Source of the DNA: Holophaga sp.
Lineage (GTDB): Bacteria > Acidobacteriota > Holophagae > Holophagales > Holophagaceae
Assembly (NCBI GenBank): GCA_016715205.1
Contig: JADKBC010000002.1
Location: 124,001-188,000 of the forward strand
DNA: 64,000 nucleotides
Direction of reading: 5' to 3'
A program made the translations under genes and the position numbers. This document shows positions 42,995-52,446 of this stretch, one piece after another (position 1 is the first letter of the stretch; each line of letters starts with the position of its first letter). The notes below the pieces were generated by a model, which was not told the DNA's origin, did not search any database, and was given only the letters and a program-made list of their open reading frames with translations.

Positions 42995-43453
42995 TTGGAG
43001 CCGATGGTGGAGATTCTCGAGCCTTTTCTTGCCGCCGCTCGCGGCTCCCTGAAACATGCCCAGGATCGGGTGCGGGCCGAGGCCCTGATCCTGCATTGGG
43101 CTGCGGCTTGGCAGGGGCCCACGCGCCGTCTCACCATCACCTCCTCCAATCATGGCGCCTACCTTCATTTTGATCAGCGTGTGGGCACCGTATGGACCCA
43201 AGTCTTTAGTTTCCATGCCGCGTCCAGGGTGGGCTTGACCATGCGTGGCCCCGACCCGGACCGGGTGCGGAAATCCCATAAATTCCGGGCCAACAAGCTG
43301 AATCGCAGTCCTTTGGATGCCATTTTCGAAGCTTGGTCGGCCCACGGGGAGGCTCGCCCAGCCAATAACGCGGTGGAGTTCCATCTGGTGGAAACCCCGG
43401 ATGAAACCTGGGAAGCCTGCCTGCAGGAAGCCCTGGAAAACCTAAAGAGCTGA
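42995..43453 (+). CDS. hypothetical protein
   Basis: 152 residues, soluble, no signal peptide and no recognised motif. A helical start (VEILEPFLAAARGSLKHAQD) leads to a beta-rich middle (RRLTITSSNHGAYLHFDQRV, TVWTQVFSFHAAS) and basic KSHKFRANKLNRSPLDAIFE. The TTG at 42995 is nine bases after AAGGG and is preferred; the ATG at 43004 has no well-spaced site. It is divergent from the GGDEF/EAL gene and ends in a terminator hairpin shared with gcvPB. I do not recognise its function. Confidence 0.6.
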   Translation: MEPMVEILEPFLAAARGSLKHAQDRVRAEALILHWAAAWQGPTRRLTITSSNHGAYLHFDQRVGTVWTQVFSFHAASRVGLTMRGPDPDRVRKSHKFRANKLNRSPLDAIFEAWSAHGEARPANNAVEFHLVETPDETWEACLQEALENLKS

Positions 43454-43474
43454 CCCCGAGGGAATCAGCTCTTT
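43444..43474. terminator. bidirectional hairpin between the hypothetical gene and gcvPB
   Basis: A 10-bp perfect stem, aaagagctga paired with tcagctcttt, encloses an 11-base loop. The plus-strand stop codon lies inside the left arm. The arms end in A and T runs, so it can work in both directions for the two convergent genes. Confidence 0.6.
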
Positions 43475-43495
43475 GGATTGGTCGGCAAAAAGAGG

Positions 43496-45025
43496 CTAGG
43501 CCTTGGTCCAGCGCAGGATGGGCTTGCGCGCCGCGGTGGTTTCATCGAGACGGCGCACCACGGTGGTGGTGGGTGCCTGGTGCAGGATGTCGGGGTTCTC
43601 ATCCGCTTCCTGGGCGATCTTCTTCATGGCATCGATGAAGGCATCCATCTCCTGTTTGCTCTCGCTCTCGGTGGGCTCGATCATGAGCGCGCCGTGAACG
43701 ATCAGGGGGAAGTAGATCGTGGGCGGGTGGAAGCCGTATTCCAGGAGGCGCTTGGCAATATCCAGGGTGGATACGCCCTTCTTGGTCTGGATGGAATCAT
43801 CGAACACGATTTCGTGGAGGGTCGGCGTGTCGTATTCCAGGTGGTAGACGCCCGTGAGCTCCTTGCGAATGTAGTTGGCATTCACAATGGCGCGCAGGGT
43901 GGCGGCCTTGAGGCCATCGCCGCCGTGGCTCAGGCAATAGGTCATGGCGCGCACCACGATGCCGAAGTTGCCAAAGAAGGCGTGCACCTTGCCCATGCTT
44001 TCCGGGCGATCCCAATCCAACCGGTAGGCATGTTTGGGCACTTCGCCTTCGCCCACCTTGGCGGTCTCACGGACGATCACGGGGCGCGGGAGAAAGGGCT
44101 CCAGGGCCGCGATGCAGGCCACAGGGCCGGAACCCGGTCCACCGCCACCGTGGGGTGTGGAGAACGTCTTGTGGAGGTTCAGGTGCATGACGTCCACGCC
44201 GAAATCGCCGGGGCGTGCGGTGCCCACCAGGGCGTTCATGTTGGCGCCGTCCATGTAGAGCAGGGCGCCGATGCCGTGGAGGATATCGGCGATCTCTTTG
44301 ATGCGGTATTCGAAGATGCCCAGCGTATTGGGGTTGGTGATCATGGCCCCGGCGATCTCGTTGCCGAGTTCGGCCACGAGGGTGGCGAAGCCCTTGCGGA
44401 TCTTGCCGGTGCTGGGATCGGTGACGTCCTCGAAGCTGATGGTGCCATCCTCGCGGGAAGGCAGTTCCACCACGTCGTAGCCCGCCATGGCGGCCGTGGC
44501 GGGATTGGTGCCGTGGCCGCTATCAGGAATCAGGATCACGCGGCGATGGGCGCCCTTGGACAGGTGGTAGGCGCGCATGAGCATGACGCCCGTGAGCTCA
44601 CCCGCAGCGCCTGCACTGGGGTGCAGGGTGACGGCGGGCAGACCGGTGATCTCCTTCAGCCATTCCTGCAGGGTGAACATCAGTGCAAGGTTGCCTTGCA
44701 CATGGATGTCCTGGGCCATGGGATGGCTTTCGGTGAAACCGGGCAGCGCGGCAGTCTTCTCGTTGAGCCGAGGGTTGTGCTTCATGGTGCAGGAACCCAA
44801 AGGATACATTCCGTCGTCCAGACCGAAGTTCCACTTGGAGAGCCGGGTGAAGTGGCGGATCACATCCACTTCTGAACAGGAGGGCAGGGCCTCGAAGGCA
44901 TTGCGCTTGAGGTGCGTCGGGCGGGTGTCCGTGGCGGCGGGCACATCGAGCTTGGGCAGGTCCATGCCGATCTTGCCGGGCACAGAGCTTTCAAAAATCA
45001 GGGATTCGCGGGTGCGGAGAGCCAT
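43496..45025 (-). CDS. gcvPB: glycine dehydrogenase (decarboxylating) subunit 2
   Basis: 509 residues. The PLP-binding Lys is in the glycine-rich stretch NLHKTFSTPHGGGGPGSG (about residue 285). Other blocks are YPLGSCTMKHNPRLNE, HPSAGAAGELTGVMLMRAY, and PDSGHGTNPATAAMAGYDV. With GcvPA it forms the split P-protein that decarboxylates glycine and loads the methylamine on lipoyl-GcvH. GAGGA precedes the ATG at 45025. gcvT and gcvH are not in the window. lipA, 8 kb away, serves the same lipoyl chemistry. Confidence 0.95.
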   Translation of the reverse strand: MALRTRESLIFESSVPGKIGMDLPKLDVPAATDTRPTHLKRNAFEALPSCSEVDVIRHFTRLSKWNFGLDDGMYPLGSCTMKHNPRLNEKTAALPGFTESHPMAQDIHVQGNLALMFTLQEWLKEITGLPAVTLHPSAGAAGELTGVMLMRAYHLSKGAHRRVILIPDSGHGTNPATAAMAGYDVVELPSREDGTISFEDVTDPSTGKIRKGFATLVAELGNEIAGAMITNPNTLGIFEYRIKEIADILHGIGALLYMDGANMNALVGTARPGDFGVDVMHLNLHKTFSTPHGGGGPGSGPVACIAALEPFLPRPVIVRETAKVGEGEVPKHAYRLDWDRPESMGKVHAFFGNFGIVVRAMTYCLSHGGDGLKAATLRAIVNANYIRKELTGVYHLEYDTPTLHEIVFDDSIQTKKGVSTLDIAKRLLEYGFHPPTIYFPLIVHGALMIEPTESESKQEMDAFIDAMKKIAQEADENPDILHQAPTTTVVRRLDETTAARKPILRWTKA

Positions 45026-45035
45026 AGTTAGTTCC

Positions 45036-46388
45036 TCAACCCAGGCTGGGAATGCGGGCCAGCACTTCGACCAGATGTTCGATTTGCGCGCGGGTGGTGG
45101 TCTCGGTGGCACACCAGAGGGTGCAACCCTGGAGGGTAGTGGCGTAGGGGCTCAGGTCCAGCCCGGCGAGAATGCCTTCGTCGGAACAGGCCTTCTGCAT
45201 CGCCTTCACATCGCCCGTATAACGCAGCACGAATTCGTTGAAGAAGGGCTGATCATAAACGGCTTCGAAGGCAGGGAGTTCCAACAGCCGTTGACGCAGA
45301 TACTGGGCCTTGGCGGCGTTCTGCTCGGCGATGCCTTTGAGACCTTCGGGGCCAGCGAGCTGAAGGTAGATGTTGGCGCGCAGGGCGACGAGGGCCTGGT
45401 TGGAGCAGATGTTGCTGGTGGCCTTGTCGCGGCGAATGTGCTGCTCGCGACTGGCCAGGGTCAGCACATAGCCCGTTTGTCCGTCGAGATCCTTGGTCTG
45501 CCCGATGAGGCGGCCGGGGATTTCCCGCTTGTAGGCGTCTTTCACGGCCAGAAAGCCCAAGAAGGGGCCGCCGAAATTAACGTAGTTCCCAAAGCTCATG
45601 GCCTCACCGCAAGCCATGTCGGCGCCCAGCTTGCCAGGGCCTTCCAGCCAGCCGAAGGCCATGGCCTCCTGGGTGACGGAGACGAGCAACGCACCGGCGG
45701 GCTTCACGATATCGGAAATGGCCTTCAGGTCTTCCACACAGCCGAGGAAGTTGGGGTAGCCCACCATCACGCAGGCCACATCGGGGCCGAGCTTGGCCTT
45801 GAGATCATCCAGATCGGTCACGCCATCCTTGAGCGCCACTTGCACAAGCTTCAGGCCCTCGTGGGGCGTGATGTTGGTGCAGAGCACTTCCTGATAATGA
45901 GGATGCAGACCCTGGCTGATGAGGATGGTGTTTTTCTTCTTGGCCTGACGCACGGCCATGAGAGCTGCTTCCACCGTGGCGGTGGCACCGTCGTACATCG
46001 AGGCATTGGTGACTTCGAGGCCCGTGAGGTCGCAGATCAGGGTCTGGTATTCGAAAATGGCCTGAAGGGTACCCTGGGCCACTTCCGGCTGGTAGGGCGT
46101 GTAGGCGGTGAACCATTCCTCGCGGCTGGTGATCATGTCCACGGCGGTGGGTACGAAATGGTCGTAGGCCCCGGCGCCGAGGAAGCGGGCCGTGAAGCGG
46201 CGGTTCTGGGCGGCCAGGGCCGTCATGGTCCGCAATACGTCCAGTTCGGAGGCCTGGGGCGGCAGCTCCAGGTCCCGATTGAGGCGGAGTTCCGGGGGAA
46301 TTCCCTTCAGCAGGTCCTCAGCGCGTTCAACGCCAATGGCGTCCAGAAGCGCACGGTCCTCCGAGGGGGCCGATGGCAGGTAGCGCAT
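45036..46388 (-). CDS. gcvPA: glycine dehydrogenase (decarboxylating) subunit 1
   Basis: 450 residues. It has the N-terminal MRYLPSAPSEDRALLDAIG, FLGAGAYDHFVPTAVD, YTPYQPEVAQGTLQAIFEYQ (landmarks), DGATATVEAALMA, and NFGGPFLGFLA. It is the partner of gcvPB in the glycine cleavage P-protein. GAAGG precedes the ATG at 46388. gcvPB follows after ten bases in the same operon. It is divergent from the M2 peptidase gene with a 135-base gap. I see no glycine riboswitch in that gap. Confidence 0.95.
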   Translation of the reverse strand: MRYLPSAPSEDRALLDAIGVERAEDLLKGIPPELRLNRDLELPPQASELDVLRTMTALAAQNRRFTARFLGAGAYDHFVPTAVDMITSREEWFTAYTPYQPEVAQGTLQAIFEYQTLICDLTGLEVTNASMYDGATATVEAALMAVRQAKKKNTILISQGLHPHYQEVLCTNITPHEGLKLVQVALKDGVTDLDDLKAKLGPDVACVMVGYPNFLGCVEDLKAISDIVKPAGALLVSVTQEAMAFGWLEGPGKLGADMACGEAMSFGNYVNFGGPFLGFLAVKDAYKREIPGRLIGQTKDLDGQTGYVLTLASREQHIRRDKATSNICSNQALVALRANIYLQLAGPEGLKGIAEQNAAKAQYLRQRLLELPAFEAVYDQPFFNEFVLRYTGDVKAMQKACSDEGILAGLDLSPYATTLQGCTLWCATETTTRAQIEHLVEVLARIPSLG

Positions 46389-46523
46389 GGGGCATCCTTC
46401 GAGGTGGGGGGATGACGCCGCGCCATCCCGCAAGACAAGGGTACCACGTTGGTCGGGTCTTCTCGCCTTTGCGCATTGTCACATCGAATCTCGGGGCAGA
46501 ATGGAGGCGAACCCGGAGGTCCC

Positions 46524-48299
46524 ATGCGCCTGTTTCCTGCCCTTGTTCTCGGTGTCCCCATGATCGCCCAGACCCTTTCCCCGTACCAGGAGCGCGCCGA
46601 TCGCTTTTTGCAGTTGGTGAACCCCAGCTATCAGTCCTTGACGGCCATCCAGCAGGAAGCCCTTTGGGCTGCCAGCACCAACGTGAAGCCTGAAAATGAC
46701 GCCGCCGCCGAATGGTCCAGCAAGGCGGCTGCGGCGTTCAACGGCAACCCATTCCTGATCAAGGAAGCGCGCGAGCTTTTGCAACACCGCGCCGAGCTGA
46801 AACCAATAACCGTGCGGGAACTGCAGCGGGTGCTGTTCAACGCGGCCGATGCTCCCATGACCAACCCAGCGCTCACGGGCCGCCGCATTGCCATGGAGAC
46901 CCGTCAAGCCTCCACCCAGAATGGCTTTACCTTCATGCTGGATGGCAAAACCATTTCTGCCAACGGTCTCGATAAGATTCTGGAAGAGAGCAAAGACCTG
47001 ATCGAGCGCCAGAAGGCCTGGACGACTTCCAAAGAAAACGGCCCCGTGCTTCGCGATGGGCTGATTCAGCTTCGCGATCTGCGCAATGGTTGCGCCCAGG
47101 AATTGGGCTACAAGGATTTCTTCGCGCTGCAGGCCGCCAAGCATGGGCTGACCAGTGAGGAGATGCTGAAGCTTCACCGGGAGTTCCTCACGGTGTTGAA
47201 GCCCCTCTACCTTCAGCTCCATACCTGGGCCAAGTACGAACTGGCCAAGAAATACCAGCAGCCCGTGCCAAAGACCTTGCCCGCCCATTGGATCAACAAC
47301 CGTTGGAGCCAAGAGTGGACTGGCATGGTGGATGGTGTGAACTTCGATGCCTTCGTGAACAAAGAGAAGGGCTGGACCTCCGAAAAGATCGTGAAGACCG
47401 CGGAGAATTTCTTTTTGAGCATCGGGTTTTCCAAACTCCCGGAAAGCTTCTGGCAGAAATCCGATCTCTACCCGGTGAACCCCGGCGAAACCCGCAAGAA
47501 GAACAGCCATGCCTCCTGTTGGCACATCGATCTGGACCAGGACGTGCGCTCGCTCATGAGCGTGGAGCCCAACTTCCAATGGTTCAGCACAGCCCACCAT
47601 GAATTGGGGCACGGCTATTACCAGTTGGCCTATTCCAACCCCAGCGTGCCGCCCCTGCTGCGCGATAGCGCTACCACGGCCTTCCACGAAGCGATGGCGG
47701 AACTGGTTTCCCTGGCCACGCGCCAGGTGCCCTACATGAAGGCGACTGGCGTGCTGCCTGCGGACTACAAGGCCGACCCGATCCAGGTACTATTGGCTGA
47801 AGCCCTCGAAACCGCGATCCCTTTTATGTTCTGGGGCAGCGGCACCATGACTGAATGGGAGGCCGATTTCTACGCCGGTAATATGCCCGCCGATCAGATG
47901 AACACCCGCTGGTGGAAGCTGGTGCGCGACCTTCAGGGCGTTGAGCCCCCGAGCCCTCGCAGTGAAGCCTACTGTGACCCCGCCACCAAGACCCACATCA
48001 ACGATGCGCCTGGCTATTACTTCAACTACAACATCGCCTTTGTGTTGAAGTTCCAGTTCCACGACTACATCTGCAAAAACATCCTGAAGCAGAATCCGCA
48101 CGCGGCCAATTACGCCGGCAACAAGGAAGTGGGCAAATACCTGCGCACCTGGCTGGAAAAGGGTGCCACCGAGGATTGGCGCAAACTCTTAAAGGATGCC
48201 ACCGGCGAAGAACTTAGCACCCGCGCCATGGCCGAATACTTCGCGCCTCTTACCAAGTGGCTGGAGAAGCAGAACAAGGGCCGTCAGATCGGCTGGTAA
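46524..48299 (+). CDS. exported M2 family peptidyl-dipeptidase (ACE-like)
   Basis: 591 residues. A signal peptide (MRLFPALVLGVPMIAQ) leads to an all-helical gluzincin. Zinc ligands are AHHELGHGYYQL (HExxH, about residue 358) and the downstream Glu in AFHEAMAELVSLA (about 391). NNRWSQEWTGMVDG and late tyrosines (GYYFNYNIAFVLKFQFHDYI, landmark) match the ACE active-site wall. It removes C-terminal dipeptides from peptides in the periplasm. A strong site GGAGGT precedes the ATG. It is followed by a large terminator hairpin. Confidence 0.92.
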   Translation: MRLFPALVLGVPMIAQTLSPYQERADRFLQLVNPSYQSLTAIQQEALWAASTNVKPENDAAAEWSSKAAAAFNGNPFLIKEARELLQHRAELKPITVRELQRVLFNAADAPMTNPALTGRRIAMETRQASTQNGFTFMLDGKTISANGLDKILEESKDLIERQKAWTTSKENGPVLRDGLIQLRDLRNGCAQELGYKDFFALQAAKHGLTSEEMLKLHREFLTVLKPLYLQLHTWAKYELAKKYQQPVPKTLPAHWINNRWSQEWTGMVDGVNFDAFVNKEKGWTSEKIVKTAENFFLSIGFSKLPESFWQKSDLYPVNPGETRKKNSHASCWHIDLDQDVRSLMSVEPNFQWFSTAHHELGHGYYQLAYSNPSVPPLLRDSATTAFHEAMAELVSLATRQVPYMKATGVLPADYKADPIQVLLAEALETAIPFMFWGSGTMTEWEADFYAGNMPADQMNTRWWKLVRDLQGVEPPSPRSEAYCDPATKTHINDAPGYYFNYNIAFVLKFQFHDYICKNILKQNPHAANYAGNKEVGKYLRTWLEKGATEDWRKLLKDATGEELSTRAMAEYFAPLTKWLEKQNKGRQIGW

Positions 48300-48342
48300 G
48301 GTCAGGGAAACTCTCGGTTCGGCAAATCAGTTAATAAAGATG

Positions 48343-48397
48343 AACCGCCAAGACGCCAAGGGAAACAAAACCCGTTTTCCTTGGTGCTTTGGCGGTT
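48343..48397. terminator. large hairpin (24-bp imperfect stem) between convergent genes
   Basis: Arms 48343-48366 (aaccgccaagacgccaaggg...) and 48374-48397 pair over 24 positions with one mismatch and three G-U pairs around a seven-base loop. It lies between the M2 peptidase and the minus-strand permease, so it can terminate both. The ccaag-type modules resemble the hairpin at 15905 and the dispersed hairpins seen in many genomes. Confidence 0.7.
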
Positions 48398-48419
48398 TTC
48401 GGTTGTGTTGTCGAATGCC

Positions 48420-50363
48420 TCAATCCGGCAAATGCATCCGCACGCTGGTCACGATCACGCCAGGTTTCAGCATGAGCTGGGCCTTGATGCGCAGGGCCAT
48501 CTGGCCGTGGAGCACGCGTTCCCACCAGTGGCTGGTGACGAATTCCGGCAGGATGATGGTCAGGCACACATCTGGCTCGGCCAGTTTGAAGCGGTCCACT
48601 TCGGCCAGGATGGGTTCCACGATGCGGCGGTAGGGGCTGGGCACGCTGCGCAGGGGAACACCCAGGCCGTAGTACACCCAGTCCGCCCGCAGTTTATGGA
48701 TGGCAGGGCTATCGTTGTAGCCATCAGAGCCCAAATCCACCGTCAAGGCTTCGACCCGATCGCCGCTGATCAAACGGGCATACCGGAGGGCTTCCACCAC
48801 GCCTCGGTGGAGGCTCGACACCAGCACGATGGCGTGGTGTTTGTTGGGCAGGACTGCATCAAGGCGACTGGCCGCGAGCTTGGCGGTGAGGCCGATGTAA
48901 TGGCGGTGGATGTTCAGGAACAGCACCACCATGGCGGGAATCAGCACCACGATGATCCAGGCGCCGTGGCTGAATTTCGTAACGGCAATATCGAGCATCA
49001 CGATGCCCGAGGTGGCCATGCCGATGCCATTGACGATGGCCTTCAGGTGCCAGTGAGGTTCTTTGCCCTTGAGCTTGATCCAGTGCATGACCATGCCCGC
49101 CTGGCTCAGGGTAAAGCCCGTGAACACGCCCAGGGCATAGAGCGGCAGCAGCAGATCGGTGTTGGCGTTCATGATCCACACCAGGGCGCAGGACACCAGG
49201 GTGAGAATGATGATGCCGTTGCTGAACACAAGCCGATCGCCTTGGCTGGCGAACTGCTTGGGCATGTAAGCATCGCGGCCAATCAGGGCGGCAAGGCGCG
49301 GGAAATCCGCATAGGCCGTGTTGGCGGCCACCACCAGGATGGCAAAGGTGAAGCCCTGGGTCAGGTAGTACATCAGCTTGGGCACACCATGGGCCACATC
49401 GCCGTAGATGGCCTTGGCCAATTTAGAGAGCAGGGTTTCGGCGACGATTTCGGGATTGGGGCTATGGGCGTAGACCACACCGAAATGATTCGATAGCAGG
49501 GTGATGCCCAGGAACATGATGCCCAGCAGCCCCACCATCCAGATCATGGTGTGGGAGGCATTGCGCTCCGGCGGATCCCGGAAGGCCTGCACCCCATTGG
49601 AGATGGCTTCCACACCCGTCAAGGCCGTGCAGCCGGCGCTGTAGGCCCGCATGAAAATCCACAGCAGAGCCAGACCGGAAAACTGCTGCGCGTGATCGAG
49701 GGCGCCGCGCACCTGTTCGGGTGAAGGTGTCGGCGCGCCTGAGCCCATGGCCCACCGCGAGAAGCCCACGGAGAGCATGATCATGATGCAGGCCACAAAG
49801 CCATAGGTGGGTACCGCGAAAAAGGCGCCGCTTTCCTTGACGCCTCTTAGATTCGCCATGGCGATGAACATAATGCTGACGATGGTGAGCAGGACATTGT
49901 GCCCGTTCAGGAATGGCGCGGCAGCGGTGATGGCCGCCACGCCAGAGGACACCGAGGCCGCGACGGTCAGGATGTAATCCGTGAGCAGCGAAGCGCCCGC
50001 CACCAGGGCCGCCAGTTCGCCAATGTTTTCCTTGGCCACGATGTAGGCGCCGCCGCCCGTGGGGTAGGCCAGGATGGTCTGCCGATAGCTGACACCGAGG
50101 ATGATCAACAGGGCCACAATGCCGCAGGCCACGGGCACCGACATCCCGAAGATGGGGTTGGCCGCGCCAGAGATGGCGATGGCCGCTACGCCATGGGGAA
50201 TGGCCATCGAGAGCGACGCCATGATTTCCTGGGTGGCATAGGCCACTGAGGACAGGGCGTCCGAACTGAACACGGAAAGGCCGACAAAATTGTTCAGCTT
50301 CGTATGGTGCGTTTCGTCGCTGGCCAAGCGACGACCCAGGAGAAAACGTTTCAGGTCAGACAT
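48420..50363 (-). CDS. APC superfamily permease, KimA-like (copy 2)
   Basis: 647 residues with about twelve membrane helices and a C-terminal cytosolic domain of about 170 residues. The opening LKRFLLGRRLASDETHHTKL and VFSSDALSSVAYATQEIM are typical of the KimA/YdaO group, which contains proton-coupled potassium importers as well as amino acid permeases. The substrate is therefore open. The C-terminal domain (AIVLVSSLHRGVVEALRYAR) resembles the regulatory tail of KimA. The ATG at 50363 aligns with the paralog start, although it has no clear ribosome site; a TTG at 50393 is possible. A tandem paralog lies 61 bases upstream. Confidence 0.88.
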   Translation of the reverse strand: MSDLKRFLLGRRLASDETHHTKLNNFVGLSVFSSDALSSVAYATQEIMASLSMAIPHGVAAIAISGAANPIFGMSVPVACGIVALLIILGVSYRQTILAYPTGGGAYIVAKENIGELAALVAGASLLTDYILTVAASVSSGVAAITAAAPFLNGHNVLLTIVSIMFIAMANLRGVKESGAFFAVPTYGFVACIMIMLSVGFSRWAMGSGAPTPSPEQVRGALDHAQQFSGLALLWIFMRAYSAGCTALTGVEAISNGVQAFRDPPERNASHTMIWMVGLLGIMFLGITLLSNHFGVVYAHSPNPEIVAETLLSKLAKAIYGDVAHGVPKLMYYLTQGFTFAILVVAANTAYADFPRLAALIGRDAYMPKQFASQGDRLVFSNGIIILTLVSCALVWIMNANTDLLLPLYALGVFTGFTLSQAGMVMHWIKLKGKEPHWHLKAIVNGIGMATSGIVMLDIAVTKFSHGAWIIVVLIPAMVVLFLNIHRHYIGLTAKLAASRLDAVLPNKHHAIVLVSSLHRGVVEALRYARLISGDRVEALTVDLGSDGYNDSPAIHKLRADWVYYGLGVPLRSVPSPYRRIVEPILAEVDRFKLAEPDVCLTIILPEFVTSHWWERVLHGQMALRIKAQLMLKPGVIVTSVRMHLPD

Positions 50364-50424
50364 AGAGGTTGGAGAAAGAGTAGCCCCTTTCAATCTTCTG
50401 TGGCCTGCAACCTTGGGTTCAGGG

Positions 50425-52374
50425 TTATTCTCGATCGGTATCCAGATGGTAGGGAATGGAAATCACCACCGTCTTGGGTTTGCTGATGAGGGTTGCCTTC
50501 AGGCGCAGGGCCGTCTGGTTGTGGAGCAAGTTGCCCCACCATTTGGCGGAAACGAATTCCGGCAGAACCACGGTGAAGGTCAACTCCGGTTCCGCAGCGC
50601 GCATGCGATCCAGTTCTTCCACGATGGGTTCCACCGTTTTGCGGAAGCTGCTTTCGAGCACGCGCAGTGGGATTCCTTCGCAATAGCGGTGCCAGTCCGC
50701 TTCCAGCCGCGCCCGTTCGGAACTGGGCTTACCGTTTGCATCAGGGAAATCCACCGTAATAGCTTCCACCTGACCCCGCTCGGCAATGCTCTTGGCGTAG
50801 CGAATGGCTTCCAGGGTACCCCGATGGATCCGGGAGACCAGCACCACCACGCGGTTTTTTCGGGCATACACATATTCGGTGCGGCTGGCGGCCAGAAGTG
50901 ATTTCACCCGGATGTAATGGCGATGGATGCGCTGAAAGGCGATGACCATGAGGGGAATCAGTACCACGATGAACCAGGCGCCATGGGTGAACTTCGTGAT
51001 CGCGATATCCAGCATCACGATGCCCGCCGCAGTGGCGCCCACGCCGTTGATGATGGCCTTGGAAAGCCAGCGTGGTTCTTCCTGCTTCAGCTTGATCCAG
51101 TGCATCACCATGCCAACCTGGCTCAGGGTGAAGCCCGTGAAGACGCCCAGGGCATAAAGGGGCAAGAGCAAATCCGTGTTGGCGTGGAGCAGCCAGACCA
51201 GGAAACAACTCACAAAGGTCAGGATGAAGATGCCATTTGAAAAGACCAGGCGATCTCCCTGACTGGCGAATTGTTTGGGCAGGTAGTTGTCCCGTCCCAT
51301 CAGGGCTGCCAGCCGCGGGAAATCCGCATAGGCGGTATTGGCGGCCACCACCAAAATTGCGAAGGTGAATCCCTGGGTCAGGTAATACATGAGCTTGGGA
51401 AGGCCATGAGTGGTGTCCCCGTAGATGGCCTTGGCCAGCTTAGAGAGCAGGGTTTCCGCCACCTGGCTTGCATCCGTGCTGTGGGAATAGGTGATGCCGA
51501 ACTTGCTCGCCAGCAGGGTGATGCCCAGGAACATCGTGCCCAGCAGCACGATCATCCAGACCATGGTCTTGGCGGCGTTCTTGGCTGAGGGTTCCTTGAA
51601 GGCCTGGATGCCATTGGAGATGGCTTCCACACCCGTCAATGCGGTGCAGCCTGCACTGAAGGCCCGCATGAAAATCCAGAGTAAGGCTAAGCCCGTGAAC
51701 GCAGAAGCGTGGGCGTCCGGATAGGCTGGGGCCACCACCGGTGCTCCAGCCCCGCCCAGCATGGCCTTTACCGTGCCCCAGGCCATCATGGTCAGCATGA
51801 TCCCGACGAACCCGTACGTCGGGATGGCGAACAGGGCTCCAGACTCTTTGACGCCCCGCAGGTTGGCGATGGCGATGAAGGCAATGCACGCGATGGTGAG
51901 GGTGACATTGAAGCCCTGCAGGTAGGGCGCTGCCGCCGTGATGGCTGCAATACCCGCCGCCACGGATACGGAGACCGTAAGAATGTAATCAGCCAGCAGA
52001 GAGGCGCCCGCCACCAGGGCAGATACTTCCCCAAGATTTTCCTTGGCGACAATGTACGCGCCGCCCCCACCGGGGTAGGCGGTGATGGTTTGGCGATAGC
52101 CAATGCCGAGAATGATCAGCAAGCCGACGATGCCGAAGGCCACTGGAACGGAAAGGCCGAAGAGGGGATGCACCACCGCCCCAGCGGCCGTGGCTGCGGC
52201 GATGCCATGCAGATTGGTGGAGAGGCTCGCCATGATTTCCTGGGTGGCGTAAGCCACGGAGGAAAGTGCGTCGGAGCTGAACACCGAGAGACCGATGGTG
52301 TTGCTGATTTGAGTGTGTTGGGTCTCGTCGTTGGCGAGTCGACGACCGAGAAAGAACCGTTTGAATCCTGGCAT
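50425..52374 (-). CDS. APC superfamily permease, KimA-like (copy 1)
   Basis: 649 residues. It aligns end to end with 48420-50363: FKRFFLGRRLANDETQHTQI, FSSDALSSVAYATQEIMASL, YRQTITAYPGGGGAYIVAKE, and the long identical run around LMYYLTQGFTFAILVVAANT. Differences cluster in the extracellular loops and the C-terminal tail. Potassium or amino acid import by proton symport is the family-level role. The ATG at 52374 is chosen by alignment with the paralog and by GGTGG nine bases upstream; ATGs at 52392 and 52416 are alternatives. Confidence 0.88.
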   Translation of the reverse strand: MPGFKRFFLGRRLANDETQHTQISNTIGLSVFSSDALSSVAYATQEIMASLSTNLHGIAAATAAGAVVHPLFGLSVPVAFGIVGLLIILGIGYRQTITAYPGGGGAYIVAKENLGEVSALVAGASLLADYILTVSVSVAAGIAAITAAAPYLQGFNVTLTIACIAFIAIANLRGVKESGALFAIPTYGFVGIMLTMMAWGTVKAMLGGAGAPVVAPAYPDAHASAFTGLALLWIFMRAFSAGCTALTGVEAISNGIQAFKEPSAKNAAKTMVWMIVLLGTMFLGITLLASKFGITYSHSTDASQVAETLLSKLAKAIYGDTTHGLPKLMYYLTQGFTFAILVVAANTAYADFPRLAALMGRDNYLPKQFASQGDRLVFSNGIFILTFVSCFLVWLLHANTDLLLPLYALGVFTGFTLSQVGMVMHWIKLKQEEPRWLSKAIINGVGATAAGIVMLDIAITKFTHGAWFIVVLIPLMVIAFQRIHRHYIRVKSLLAASRTEYVYARKNRVVVLVSRIHRGTLEAIRYAKSIAERGQVEAITVDFPDANGKPSSERARLEADWHRYCEGIPLRVLESSFRKTVEPIVEELDRMRAAEPELTFTVVLPEFVSAKWWGNLLHNQTALRLKATLISKPKTVVISIPYHLDTDRE

Positions 52375-52446
52375 ATTCGCTAACCACCGCATTGCGTGAA
52401 ACCGCAAGGGCACCATTTGAACATGGAACCCTTCTCGCGCAGAAGG

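Noticed and set aside
46389..46523. Glycine riboswitch upstream of gcvPA or the peptidase gene
   Set aside because: The 135-base gap shows no tandem aptamer-like conserved core, and it is short for a glycine riboswitch plus expression platform.
43496..48299. Long plus-strand open frames antisense to gcvPB and gcvPA (for example 43478-44875 and 44577-46415)
   Set aside because: High GC leaves long antisense frames open. The minus strand carries clear GcvP motifs, and the antisense frames show no recognisable family, only His/Gly/Ala-rich composition.
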